A stretch of 64,000 nt of DNA from an uncultured Ruminococcus sp. (GTDB lineage: Bacteria; Bacillota; Clostridia; Lachnospirales; Lachnospiraceae), in contig UQKK01000010.1 of NCBI GenBank assembly GCA_900541505.1, forward strand, positions 23,806 through 87,805. The letters are read 5' to 3'. The translations under genes were made by a program, and so were the position numbers. Below are positions 8,325 to 16,869 of this stretch, piece by piece (the stretch's first letter is position 1; the number at the start of each line of letters is the position of its first letter). Below the pieces are notes generated by a model. It worked only from the letters and a program-made list of their open reading frames with translations, was not told the DNA's origin and made no database searches.

Positions 8325-9032
8325 TCAGTCATAGTAAATCTTCCAGTCACCGCTGATGCATTTTTCCATGGTCTGCTCAATGCAGCGCACAGCGCCTTCC
8401 GTGTCACGGTCCCGGATGTATGTCCACATAGTGTAATTGCTCTGATAGAGCGTTTCGATGCCGTATAGGTCGCAGAACCGCTCCCACATGGTGAAGACAG
8501 GGGCACGGAAGGACTGGAAGATAAGAGGAAGCAGTGTGTTCTTTGAAATAAGGGCGAACTCGTGTTGAAATTCAAAGGCATACTGGATTGCCTCGGAAGT
8601 ATGTTCCGAGGTGCGGATGTGTTCCACGATGTCATGTAATGTCTGGATTTCCTCATCCGTAATCTGGTCGATACACAGACGCGCCGCCAGAGTGTCCAGG
8701 GCAGTGCGGACCTCAAAGATGGAGCGGATTTCCTCATTGCGGATGCGCCCGCCGTTGTATTTCATGATGGACATGAGAGTATCCAGAGTTCCCTTTCTGC
8801 GGTAATCGGCGACATAGGTCCCGCTTCTGGGGCGCACGATGAGAAAGCCCTTCTTCTCCAGTTCGGAGATGCCTGCGTTTACCACAGCGCGGCTCACCTG
8901 CATCATTTCCGCGAGCTGGCGTTCCGGCGGCAGCTTTTCTCCAATTTTTAATTTGCCGGAGAGTATCATATGCTCCAGCTGTTCAATAAAAAGCTCCTTG
9001 AGAGAAGGAGAAGAAAGTTTCTGAAATTCCAT
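8325..9032 (-). CDS. GntR/FadR-type transcriptional regulator
   Basis: This 235-residue regulator has an N-terminal GntR winged helix: LKIGEKLPPERQLAEMMQVSRAVVNAGISELEKKGFLIVRPRSGTYV with the family's LPPER and SR signature (residues about 31-75). A C-terminal all-helical FCD-type domain begins at about residue 95 with EVRTALDTLAARL. FCD domains usually bind a metal and an organic acid. The ATG at 9032 follows AGGAGG (9039-9044 on this strand). A perfect inverted repeat, TGTAT-N6-ATACA, touches that binding site (9046-9061), which predicts autoregulation. It lies between the hypAB run and the ABC transporter, so either may be its target. Confidence 0.9.
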   Translation of the reverse strand: MEFQKLSSPSLKELFIEQLEHMILSGKLKIGEKLPPERQLAEMMQVSRAVVNAGISELEKKGFLIVRPRSGTYVADYRRKGTLDTLMSIMKYNGGRIRNEEIRSIFEVRTALDTLAARLCIDQITDEEIQTLHDIVEHIRTSEHTSEAIQYAFEFQHEFALISKNTLLPLIFQSFRAPVFTMWERFCDLYGIETLYQSNYTMWTYIRDRDTEGAVRCIEQTMEKCISGDWKIYYD

Positions 9033-9045
9033 GGGAATCCTCCTG

Positions 9046-9061
9046 TGTATCTAAGTATACA
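9046..9061. promoter_or_regulatory. probable GntR operator TGTAT-N6-ATACA
   Basis: This is a perfect 5-bp inverted repeat with a 6-base spacer, 14 bases upstream of the gntR start and just behind its ribosome binding site. Two TATAAT-like boxes for the leftward gene lie further upstream (about 9070-9088). The same TGTAT-N6-ATACA pattern occurs at 43298-43313 in front of the other GntR-linked operon, which supports it as a GntR-family site. Confidence 0.6.
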
Positions 9062-9128
9062 AATCACATATTATATCCATTATACCTCTTTTTCTGCCGG
9101 AAGCATACCCTTTAGTTGGATGAGTAAC

Positions 9129-9157
9129 TTGTATTTACAAATAAGAAATGTTATAGT
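9129..9157 (+). promoter_or_regulatory. promoter of the recombinase-like gene, with palindrome over the -35
   Basis: TTGTAT (9129-9134) and TATAGT (9152-9157) are 17 bases apart. The -35 lies inside the palindrome TTGTA-TT-TACAA (9129-9140), a possible operator, perhaps for the divergent GntR protein. Confidence 0.6.
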
Positions 9158-9216
9158 ATGATAAATATGATTAACAAAAAGAAAAGGGGACACTCAAGCG
9201 AGGGGAGGCCAACTGT

Positions 9217-10110
9217 ATGAGCCAAAACGATACGGCAGGATTTGTCAACAACAAAATATGGGAATTATTCTGTATGCATTTTAAAAGTGAGACTACATCC
9301 CACTCCTACTGGTCAGATATTCAGGAGTTCTGCCGTTTTACAGACAAGGCATTCACTAAGACAAGAGAGCAGGATGTCAAGGCGTATCACGCCTTTTTGA
9401 CAGAGCGCGTAAAGGGCGGGGAGATTACAGCCTTGACGGTGACGAAAAAATTCCGGGAGCTTCACTCTTTCGCGGCATTTACACAGGAGATGGACGAGAC
9501 GGCGGGGAGAGGATTTGAGGATTTTTTCTATCCTTATCTGAAAGATATGGTAAAAGAGGCGCCTTTCGCCCGCTCTGTGCCCGTGGAGCACATGGACGCC
9601 CTTCTTAGAGCGGCGCAGGAGGATTTGCAGGCATACACCATTCTGACTTTGATGTATCGGGCGGGGCTGACTTCGGGTGAAATCATTGCCTTAAATGGTC
9701 CGGAAGATTTCGCCATGTATGATGACGGGGTGTACGTTATCCCGGCGGGGAGGAGAGAGCCCTGCTATATTCCCGCGGATGCCTGGAAGGTATTAGAGAA
9801 ATATCTCGCGCAGAGGGAGGACTGTCAGAGCCTGTTTTACAACCGGAGCAGGCGCAGACTGAATCCCATGTATATCAGCCGCATGATGAAGAAATACACA
9901 AAGCGGGCGGGGATTCCGTCCTACAGCGCCCACGCGGTGCGAAATACCTGTGCTTTCAATCTGTTTGCCTACGGCGCGGACAAAGAGCAGACCGCGGGAC
10001 AGATGGGGCGCACGACACAGCAGATACAGCGCTACCGGGGGATGAGTTACCGGGAGAATCTAAAAAAACAGGCAAATGACCTGGTGAAGATTCAGATTCA
10101 GACTCCTTGA
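9217..10110 (+). CDS. tyrosine-recombinase-fold protein with degenerate active site
   Basis: This 297-residue protein has the layout of XerC/D-type recombinases: an N-terminal SAM-like DNA-binding domain (1-110) and a catalytic domain (120-290). The catalytic residues are only partly kept. Box I reads YRAGLTSGE, with Thr152 where the first catalytic Arg belongs. Box II keeps H239 and R242 (HAVRN), but the His after R242 is Asn. The GH motif is GR (264-265). A Tyr at 273 could be the nucleophile. It probably binds DNA but may not recombine; it could act as an architectural protein or be decaying. The ATG at 9217 follows GAGGGGAGG. No inverted-repeat ends, attachment site or phage gene surrounds it, so it is not obviously part of a mobile element. 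Confidence 0.8.
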   Translation: MSQNDTAGFVNNKIWELFCMHFKSETTSHSYWSDIQEFCRFTDKAFTKTREQDVKAYHAFLTERVKGGEITALTVTKKFRELHSFAAFTQEMDETAGRGFEDFFYPYLKDMVKEAPFARSVPVEHMDALLRAAQEDLQAYTILTLMYRAGLTSGEIIALNGPEDFAMYDDGVYVIPAGRREPCYIPADAWKVLEKYLAQREDCQSLFYNRSRRRLNPMYISRMMKKYTKRAGIPSYSAHAVRNTCAFNLFAYGADKEQTAGQMGRTTQQIQRYRGMSYRENLKKQANDLVKIQIQTP

Positions 10111-10272
10111 TTTCCCTCTGTCCGATATCCCCTGTGGGGGCTTGTGGAGCGGTTCTGCGTGATGGTAACATAGACAATAGAAGAAGGAAGCGGAATCTAT
10201 CATTCAGAAAAAAGCCTCCATTGTCTGTGGGAAAGGAAAGACAGACATACAGGGAGAGAGGAGCGGAAAAAT

Positions 10273-11937
10273 TTGATAAGAAGGATATGCGGGGCGTTTC
10301 CCAGTGGAAAGAAAGTACGTACAAGGTATATTCGACAGATAGCGTTGGCCGGGGCAGCGATGCTGACCGTCTGTGCTTGCGGCAGCGCGGCGGACAGTGC
10401 GGGCGGGCAGGATGGTCAGGCAGAAAAAAGGGCAGAGTCAGATGAGGTGATTATCACAATGCCTGTCACCTCGGAGCCGGAAGCAGGTTTTAACCCCGCC
10501 TATGGCTGGGGAGCGGGCGAGCATGTCCATGAGCCGCTGATACAGAGCACGCTGACGGTCACCAACGAGGACCTGGAGATAGAGAAGGATTTGGCGACAG
10601 ATTACACGGTCAGCGAGGATGGGATGGTCTGGACTGTGGATATCCGTTCGGACGTACAGTTTACGGATGGAGAGGCGCTGACAGCAGAGGACGTGGCATT
10701 TACCTATAATCTGTGCAAAGAGGAAAGCAGTGTCAACGATTTTACCATGCTTGAATGGGCGGAGGCAGTGGATGCGGATACGGTGAAATTTTACATGAAC
10801 CGCCCTTATTCCATCTGGCCCTATACCATGGCAGTGGTGGGAATTGTGCCGGAGCATGCCTACGACGAAAGCTACGGGGAACACCCCATCGGTTCGGGGC
10901 GGTATATCTTAAAGCAATGGGATAAGGAACAGCAGGTCATCTTAGAGGCAAACCCCGACTATTATGGCGGGGAAGTGAAGATGAAGAAAGTGACCATTCT
11001 GTTTATGGAGGAGGACGCATCTTTGGCGGCGGCGATGAGCGGTCAGGCAGATGTATCCTATACATCCGCCCCTTATGCGGAACAGACCGTGGACGGCTAT
11101 GACCTGCTCTCGGTGAAGACTGTGGACAACCGGGGGTTCAACCTTCCGGCTGTGGAAGCGCAGAGCGCCGACGGCGCAGCGATGGGAAACGATGTGACGG
11201 CGGATGTGGCAGTGAGAAGGGCAGTCAATATGGGGATTGACCGTCAGGAGATGATAGAAAACGTGCTGGGCGGATACGGCACACCGGCATACAGCGTGTG
11301 CGACAAGCTGCCCTGGTACAATCCGGCTTCCGAGGTGGACTATGACCCTAAGCAGGCAAAGGAAATCTTAGAAGAAGCAGGATGGAAAGAGGGCGAGGAC
11401 GGGATTCGCAGCAAGGACGGTGTAAAGGCAGAGTTCACCCTTCTGTTCATTCAGGGCGATTCGGTGCGCCAGGCATTGGCGGAGGATACTGCCAACCAGT
11501 TGAGAGAGATTGGCATCTCTGTGAAGACAGAAGGCGTGGGATGGGACACCGCCTACGACCGCGCCCAGTCGGAAGCCCTGCTGTGGGGCTGGGGCGCCCA
11601 TACGCCTATGGAACTCTACAATATTTACCACACGGCGCCGGGGGATGTGTATGCAGAATATTCCCCGTATCAGAATGAGACGGTGGATTCCTACATGGAT
11701 GAGGCGTTAAAAAGTTCCTCACTTGAAGAAGCTTATGAGCTCTGGAAGAAGGCGCAGTGGGATGGAGAGACCGGAATTACGCAGGAGGGGGACGTCCCCT
11801 GGATATGGCTGTGCAATGTGGACCACCTTTATTTTGTGAGGGACGGTCTTCAGGTGGCAGAGCAGAAGATTCACCCCCACGGGCATGGATGGTCCATTGT
11901 CAACAATGTGGACCAGTGGCAGTGGGAACAGGAATAG
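10273..11937 (+). CDS. ABC transporter substrate-binding lipoprotein, peptide/nickel class (NikA/OppA family)
   Basis: This 554-residue SBP_bac_5 family protein should capture substrate outside the membrane for the permeases encoded next. It starts at a TTG preceded by AGAGAGGAG; no ATG lies upstream of the signal peptide in frame. The signal peptide ends in a lipobox with Cys36 (VCAC), so the mature protein is lipid-anchored. The body shows the family patterns (FNPAYGWGAGEHVHEPL, LTAEDVAFTYN, AVNMGIDRQEM). A His-rich C-terminal segment, HPHGHGWSIVNN, could touch metal. With hypA and hypB upstream, nickel or a nickel chelate is the favoured substrate; peptides are the alternative. The 10111-10272 gap holds no strong promoter. 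Confidence 0.85.
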   Translation: MIRRICGAFPSGKKVRTRYIRQIALAGAAMLTVCACGSAADSAGGQDGQAEKRAESDEVIITMPVTSEPEAGFNPAYGWGAGEHVHEPLIQSTLTVTNEDLEIEKDLATDYTVSEDGMVWTVDIRSDVQFTDGEALTAEDVAFTYNLCKEESSVNDFTMLEWAEAVDADTVKFYMNRPYSIWPYTMAVVGIVPEHAYDESYGEHPIGSGRYILKQWDKEQQVILEANPDYYGGEVKMKKVTILFMEEDASLAAAMSGQADVSYTSAPYAEQTVDGYDLLSVKTVDNRGFNLPAVEAQSADGAAMGNDVTADVAVRRAVNMGIDRQEMIENVLGGYGTPAYSVCDKLPWYNPASEVDYDPKQAKEILEEAGWKEGEDGIRSKDGVKAEFTLLFIQGDSVRQALAEDTANQLREIGISVKTEGVGWDTAYDRAQSEALLWGWGAHTPMELYNIYHTAPGDVYAEYSPYQNETVDSYMDEALKSSSLEEAYELWKKAQWDGETGITQEGDVPWIWLCNVDHLYFVRDGLQVAEQKIHPHGHGWSIVNNVDQWQWEQE

Positions 11938-11974
11938 GATATCCGGGAAAGAAACATTTTGGAAAGAGGCAGCT

Positions 11975-12976
11975 ATGAAAACAGGAAGAGAAACCCTCTG
12001 TTTTATCATTAAAAAATTTATCAGGATGTCTTTATTGCTGGCGGCAGTGAGCGCTGCCGCCTTTTTCCTTGTGAGCGCATCCCCGGTGGACCCGCTCCAG
12101 GCAAATGTAGGACAGGCGGCACTTGGCAGCATGAGCCCGGAGCAGATTGAGAAACTTGAGTCTTACTGGGGCACGAATGAGGAACCTGTGGAGCGTTATG
12201 TGAACTGGGCAAAGGATGCCATACACGGAGATATGGGGACTTCCCTTTTATACAGAAGACCGGTCACGGAAGTGATTGGAGAGAAGCTGTCCAATTCCCT
12301 TCTGCTCCTTGTTATGTCCTGGCTGCTGTCGGGAATTGTGGGCGTGGTGCTGGGGATGCTCGCCGGGATTTACCGGGGGTCTGTGCTGGATAGAGCAGTG
12401 CGAGGATACTGCCTTGTCATAGCCAGCACCCCTGTATTCTGGCTGGCACTTTTACTGTTATTGTTATTTGCGGTGTGGCTCCAGGTACTCCCGGTGGGAT
12501 TCAGCGTCCCTGTGGGAGTGGAGGCGGCGGAGGTGACCGTGTGGGAGAGGCTGACACACGCCATTTTGCCTGCTCTGACCTTGAGCATCACGGGTATCTC
12601 CAATGTGGCGCTGCACACGAGAGAAAAGATGGCGGATGTGATGGAGAGCGACTACATGCTTTTTGCCGTGGCAAGAGGCGAGAAAAAGTGGGAGCGCATC
12701 TGGCGGCACGGGGTGCGCAATATGATACTGCCTGCGCTGACTCTGCAGTTTTCCTCTGTCAGTGAAATCATTGGCGGTTCGGTTCTGGCGGAGCAGGTCT
12801 TTTCCTATCCGGGGCTGGGACAGGCGGCGGTGACGGCAGGGACAGGCAGCGATGTGCCGCTTCTGCTGGGAATCACCCTCATTACAGCGGTCATTGTTTT
12901 TCTGGGAAATTTCACGGGGGACGTGCTGCGGCAGGTGATTGACCCCCGCATGAGAGAGAGGGGGCGGCGCGTTTGA
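11975..12976 (+). CDS. ABC transporter permease, NikB/OppB type
   Basis: This 333-residue permease has a first helix near the N-terminus (FIIKKFIRMSLLLAAVSAAAFFLVSA), an extracytoplasmic loop and about five further helices. The cytoplasmic coupling motif is seen in LFAVARGEKKWERIWRHGVRN (E-A-A-like loop). The start is the ATG at 11975 after AAAGAGGC; a longer frame overlaps the previous gene without a binding site. It follows the lipoprotein gene by 37 bases and overlaps the next permease by 4 bases. Confidence 0.88.
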   Translation: MKTGRETLCFIIKKFIRMSLLLAAVSAAAFFLVSASPVDPLQANVGQAALGSMSPEQIEKLESYWGTNEEPVERYVNWAKDAIHGDMGTSLLYRRPVTEVIGEKLSNSLLLLVMSWLLSGIVGVVLGMLAGIYRGSVLDRAVRGYCLVIASTPVFWLALLLLLLFAVWLQVLPVGFSVPVGVEAAEVTVWERLTHAILPALTLSITGISNVALHTREKMADVMESDYMLFAVARGEKKWERIWRHGVRNMILPALTLQFSSVSEIIGGSVLAEQVFSYPGLGQAAVTAGTGSDVPLLLGITLITAVIVFLGNFTGDVLRQVIDPRMRERGRRV

Positions 12977-13863
12977 GAGAAGACAAAACTATGTTCCCCC
13001 AGAAATGCAGACAGAGCTTAACGCGTGCCGCAGGCGAAAAAAACGGTATGAACTTGAGAAAGAAAACCGTGTGGACTCTCTGTCTGTGCGTGATATTTTT
13101 GGGGGCAGTCACGATAGCGGGCGCGGTGTTAAAAGACAGCGCCATGGCGACGGATTTTGCGAGAAAGAATGTAAAGCCCTGTCTGTCTTACTTATTTGGG
13201 ACAGACTGGATGGGGAGAGACATGTGGGCGAGGACCCTTGCGGGTCTGTCCTTAAGTATACGTATCGGTATCCTCTCCGCGGCGGTCAGCGCCTGTATCG
13301 CGCTTCTTCTCGGAACGGTGGCGGCAGTCTGCGGAAAGGCGGCGGATAGCATGGTATCCTTTTTTATCGACATGATTATGGGAATCCCCCATATCCTTCT
13401 TTTAATCCTTGTCTCCTTTGCCCTTGGAAAGGGACAAAGGGGTGTGGTTCTCGCCGTGGCGCTGACGCACTGGGCATCCTTAGCTCGTGTTATACGGGGA
13501 GAAGTGCTGCAGATAAAAGAAAGCCAATATGTACAGGTTTCGTTAAAGCTGGGACACGGGAGAATCAAGACCGCAGCGCGGCATATCCTGCCCCATGTAC
13601 TGCCACAGTTTCTGACGGGATTGATTCTTTTGTTTCCCCATGCGATTCTGCACGAGGCGAGCATCACTTTTCTGGGATTCGGCTTGTCCGCGGAACAGCC
13701 GGCAATCGGAGTCATCCTCTCAGAGAGTATGCAGTATTTGATGACAGGGAAATGGTGGCTGGCGCTTTTTCCCGGAATCCTGCTGACTGTGACCGTCTTT
13801 TTGTTTGACCGGGCGGGAAACTGTACAAGGCGGCTTCTGGACCCCAAAGGGGCACGGGAATAG
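12973..13863 (+). CDS. ABC transporter permease, NikC/OppC type
   Basis: This 296-residue permease pairs with the NikB-type protein. It has an N-terminal helix after a basic stretch, the family's FGTDWMGRDMWARTLAGLSLSIRIG segment, five or six helices in all and the coupling loop QVSLKLGHGRIKTAARHILPHVLP. The likely start is a TTG at 12973 that overlaps the previous TGA and follows GAGAGAGGGGG; ATG codons at 12991 and 13048 are alternatives with weaker sites. The 133-base gap after it, up to 13996, holds no gene or terminator that I can see. Confidence 0.87.
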   Translation: MREDKTMFPQKCRQSLTRAAGEKNGMNLRKKTVWTLCLCVIFLGAVTIAGAVLKDSAMATDFARKNVKPCLSYLFGTDWMGRDMWARTLAGLSLSIRIGILSAAVSACIALLLGTVAAVCGKAADSMVSFFIDMIMGIPHILLLILVSFALGKGQRGVVLAVALTHWASLARVIRGEVLQIKESQYVQVSLKLGHGRIKTAARHILPHVLPQFLTGLILLFPHAILHEASITFLGFGLSAEQPAIGVILSESMQYLMTGKWWLALFPGILLTVTVFLFDRAGNCTRRLLDPKGARE

Positions 13864-13996
13864 GCAGGAAACAGCAAAAGCCCTAAGGAACGCGGGAATA
13901 GGCAGAAGTACATTAAGAGACGAAAAAAGAGCGCGAAAATAGCCGGGGAATATCGGCGGAGCATAAAAGAGCAGGGAAAACCAGGGGAGAAGACGT

Positions 13997-14986
13997 ATGA
14001 GCTGTCAGGGAAAACATCATATATTAGAGATATCACATCTGTCTATAGATTTTTTGCAGTACACCACATCCATGTCCCGGGAATGGGTGCCCTCCATCGC
14101 GGATTTGAGCGCCTATGTCCACGAGGGGGAGGTGGTCGCGGTGGTGGGCTCCAGCGGTTCGGGAAAGAGTCTGCTCGCCCATGCCGTGCTGGGAATCCTC
14201 CCGGAAAATGCCCGCATGGAGGGCAGGATTTTCTTTGAGGAAGAGGAATTGACAGAGGAGAGGAAGATGGCATACCGGGGAGATAAGATTGCCCTGATTC
14301 CCCAGAGTGTGACCAGTTTAGACCCTCTGATGAAGGTGGGACGCCAGATTCTGGGCAAAAAGAGAGGAACACAGAAGGACAGAAAGAGACGAGAAAGGCT
14401 GCGGGCGCTTTTTGAGAGATACTATCTGGCAAAAGAGGTGGAGAATTTCTATCCTCACGAGTGCTCCGGCGGGATGCTGCGCAGGGTCCTTCTGTGTACG
14501 GCGCTGATAGAAAATCCCCGTCTCATCATCGCGGACGAGCCCACCACAGGGATGGACCGCGCTCTGGCAGAGCGGGCGATGGAGGATTTTCGCGCTTTCG
14601 CGGCAAAAGGAAACGGAGTCCTTCTGATTACCCATGATTTGGAATTGGCGGTGCGCACGGCAGACCGTATCGTGGTCTTTTACGCGGGCACTACGCTGGA
14701 GGAAGCGCTCTCTTCGGATTTTGATGATGAAAGACTGCTTCGCCATCCTTATACGAAAGCACTCTGGCGAGCTTTGCCGGAACATGATTTTGTGTCCGTA
14801 CCGGGCAGTCAGCCCCTGGGAGCAGGGCATGACGGAGGCTGCGTCTATATGCCCCGCTGTCCTCTGGCGGATGACAGGTGCAGAGGAACTATCGAATTTC
14901 GCACCGTGGACTGCGGAAGCGTGCGGTGTGTGAGGGGAGGGAGAGAGGATGAGCCTGAGGGCAGAGAAACTCACTTATTCCTATAA
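13997..14986 (+). CDS. ABC transporter ATP-binding protein, NikD/OppD type
   Basis: This 329-residue ATPase has Walker A GSSGSGKS, a Q-loop (IPQSVTSLDP), the signature ECSGGMLRR and Walker B LIIADEPTTG followed by the H-loop ITHD. The C-terminal extension with CVYMPRCPLADDRC matches the oligopeptide/nickel ATPase extension, whose Cys cluster can hold an Fe-S centre in relatives. It overlaps the second ATPase gene by 38 bases, so the two are translated together as a heterodimer. Confidence 0.9.
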   Translation: MSCQGKHHILEISHLSIDFLQYTTSMSREWVPSIADLSAYVHEGEVVAVVGSSGSGKSLLAHAVLGILPENARMEGRIFFEEEELTEERKMAYRGDKIALIPQSVTSLDPLMKVGRQILGKKRGTQKDRKRRERLRALFERYYLAKEVENFYPHECSGGMLRRVLLCTALIENPRLIIADEPTTGMDRALAERAMEDFRAFAAKGNGVLLITHDLELAVRTADRIVVFYAGTTLEEALSSDFDDERLLRHPYTKALWRALPEHDFVSVPGSQPLGAGHDGGCVYMPRCPLADDRCRGTIEFRTVDCGSVRCVRGGREDEPEGRETHLFL

Positions 14987-15548
14987 AAAGGGAAATGTGG
15001 TGCTTGCAGATACAAGTCTTGAAATCCTTCCCGGCGAGCGGGTAGGGCTGGTAGCGCCAAGCGGAGCGGGAAAGACCACACTTATGCGTCTGTTGGGCGG
15101 CTTTCTTACTGTCCAGGAAGGATGTGTGGAGGTGGATGGCAGGGCGCTGCCCAAGAAGGGATACTGTCCGGTGCAGATGATTGGACAGCACCCGGAGCTG
15201 TACGTCAATCCCCGCCGCAGGATGAAGCAGGTCTTAAAGGAAGGGGACCGGGTGGAGAGTCGTATCATAAAGACGCTGGGAATCGAGGATATCTGGCTTG
15301 AACGTTTTCCGCACGAACTCTCCGGCGGTGAACTGCAGAGATTCAATATCGCGCGGGCATTGGGGAGCCGCACCCGTTATCTGCTGGCGGATGAAATCAC
15401 GACCATGCTGGATGTGGTGACACAGTGCCAGATTTGGGAATTTCTTATAGAAGAGTGCGAGAGAAGGAACATTGGCATACTGGCGGCGAGCCATGATGAG
15501 GCGCTATTATCGCGCGTGTGTACGAGAATGATAAAATGGGACCGGTGA
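14949..15548 (+). CDS. short ABC transporter ATP-binding protein, NikE/OppF type
   Basis: At 199 residues this ATPase is shorter than the usual 250-320 and lacks the C-terminal oligopeptide-type extension. The core is intact: Walker A APSGAGKTT, signature LSGGELQR, Walker B YLLADEITTMLD and H-loop SHDE. In the Walker B region the common DEPT is DEIT. It starts at an ATG inside the end of the previous ATPase gene after GGGAGGGAGAGG. It closes the transporter operon; a strong terminator overlaps its stop. Confidence 0.88.
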   Translation: MSLRAEKLTYSYKKGNVVLADTSLEILPGERVGLVAPSGAGKTTLMRLLGGFLTVQEGCVEVDGRALPKKGYCPVQMIGQHPELYVNPRRRMKQVLKEGDRVESRIIKTLGIEDIWLERFPHELSGGELQRFNIARALGSRTRYLLADEITTMLDVVTQCQIWEFLIEECERRNIGILAASHDEALLSRVCTRMIKWDR

Positions 15549-15582
15549 TGCAAAGAAAAGCATCCCGGGTCCCTCTTTTTTT
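15538..15582 (+). terminator. intrinsic terminator of the ABC transporter operon
   Basis: A GGGACC...GATGC stem pairs with GCATC...GGTCCC around an A-rich loop and is followed by TCTTTTTTT. The stop codon of the last ATPase gene lies within the left arm. Confidence 0.85.
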
Positions 15583-15621
15583 ACGGTATTGCGGCGGCGC
15601 GCAAAGCGTGCAGTCTCCCAT

Positions 15622-15708
15622 GTTACGGTGAGCCCTTTGGGGGATACCTTGTCGGGCAAAGCCCGCCATCCCGGAGGGAATGGGTTACGGTGTGCCCTTT
15701 GGGGTATA
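15622..15708. repeat. duplicated copy of the aroC 3' end
   Basis: GTTACGGTG followed by W-GCCCTTTGGGG occurs at 15622 and again at 15684, 62 bases apart; the second copy encodes the last residues and stop of aroC. Between them lies a small GGGC-aaa-GCCC hairpin. It looks like a local duplication that left a spare gene end downstream of aroC. Confidence 0.55.
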
Positions 15709-16797
15709 GATTTTCTTCAGATGGTCTATCCGGCTGGAAAGATTCTGAAGGATGAGGTCGGTTAAGGTGACAGCCACCATGGACTCCACCACGACCACCG
15801 CGCGGGGGACGATGACCGGGTCATGACGCCCGCGGATGACGATATCCTCCTCATTCCCATCGGTGGTCACAGTGTGCTGTTCCCTGGAGATGGAGGGAGT
15901 CGGTTTTACACTGGCGCGCAGGATAAGGCGGGAGCCGTCGCTGAAACCGCCCAGAGTGCCGCCGGAGTGGTTGGTTTCCTTGGAGATGGATCCCTCTTTC
16001 ATGCGGAAAGCATCGTTGTTCTCACTGCCCTTTGCCAGAGCAGCGCCTGTGCCGTCGCCGATTTCCACCGCCTTGACTGCGCCGATGGACATGACTGCAT
16101 GGGCGAGCAGCGCGTCCAGCTTGTCAAAGACCGGCTCGCCAATTCCCACCGGGAGACCGTCTGCGATGCACTCGATGGTGCCTCCCGAAGAATCCTGTGC
16201 TTTGATAAGCTCGTCCAGATAGCTGCCCGCTTTGGCGGCAAGGGCATTATTTGGCATGTACAGCGGATTCTCCGTGATTTCAGAAAGACGGATGTCCTCC
16301 GGGGAAACCGTATAAGGTCCGATGGACTTTGTGTATGCCTGCACGGTCACGCCGATTTCCTTCAAAATAGCAGAGGCGATGGCGCCTGCCGCTACACGGC
16401 CGATGGTCTCTCTGCCGGAAGAACGTCCGCCGCCCCGGTAGTCGCGGAAACCATATTTTTCGTGGAACGGATAGTCCGCATGTCCCGGGCGAAAGACAGA
16501 GGCGATGTTGCTGTAATCGCGGGAACGCTGGTCCTCGTTGTAAACGAGCATGGAAATGGGGGTGCCGGTCGTGCGCCCCTCAAAGACGCCGGAGAGAATC
16601 TCCACCCTGTCAGATTCCTTTCTCTTCGTTGTATATTGGCTCTGTCCGGGCTTTCTCCGGTCTAAAAAAACCTGGATATCCTCTTCCGAGAGGGAAAGCC
16701 CTGCCGGACAGCCGTCCACGGTCACGCCGATGGCAGAACCGTGGGATTCGCCCCAGGTGGTGATGCTGAATAATTTTCCAAATGTAGAACCGCTCAT
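15685..16797 (-). CDS. aroC: chorismate synthase
   Basis: Chorismate synthase converts EPSP to chorismate, the last shikimate-pathway step, using reduced FMN. The 370-residue protein shows family signatures: MSGSTFGKLFSITTWGESHG at the N-terminus, GRTTGTPI, the RPGHADY motif, FRDYRGGGRSSGRETIGRVAAGA and GNEEDIVIRGRHDP. The length is normal and all conserved blocks are present. The ATG at 16797 follows AGGAGGAAT. It is transcribed alone on the minus strand, convergent with the ABC operon. A GTCCGCG/CGCGGAC hairpin (16820-16845) lies in its leader. Confidence 0.96.
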   Translation of the reverse strand: MSGSTFGKLFSITTWGESHGSAIGVTVDGCPAGLSLSEEDIQVFLDRRKPGQSQYTTKRKESDRVEILSGVFEGRTTGTPISMLVYNEDQRSRDYSNIASVFRPGHADYPFHEKYGFRDYRGGGRSSGRETIGRVAAGAIASAILKEIGVTVQAYTKSIGPYTVSPEDIRLSEITENPLYMPNNALAAKAGSYLDELIKAQDSSGGTIECIADGLPVGIGEPVFDKLDALLAHAVMSIGAVKAVEIGDGTGAALAKGSENNDAFRMKEGSISKETNHSGGTLGGFSDGSRLILRASVKPTPSISREQHTVTTDGNEEDIVIRGRHDPVIVPRAVVVVESMVAVTLTDLILQNLSSRIDHLKKIYTPKGTP

Positions 16798-16869
16798 AAT
16801 CTGATTCCTCCTAATCGCTGTCCGCGTTATCCTGCCAGCGCGGACGGTATGTGATGGTACAGATACCCG

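Noticed and set aside
9217..15548. recombinase-like gene plus transporter as an integrated mobile element
   Set aside because: No attachment-site repeats, no phage or plasmid genes and no composition shift; the recombinase lacks key catalytic residues.
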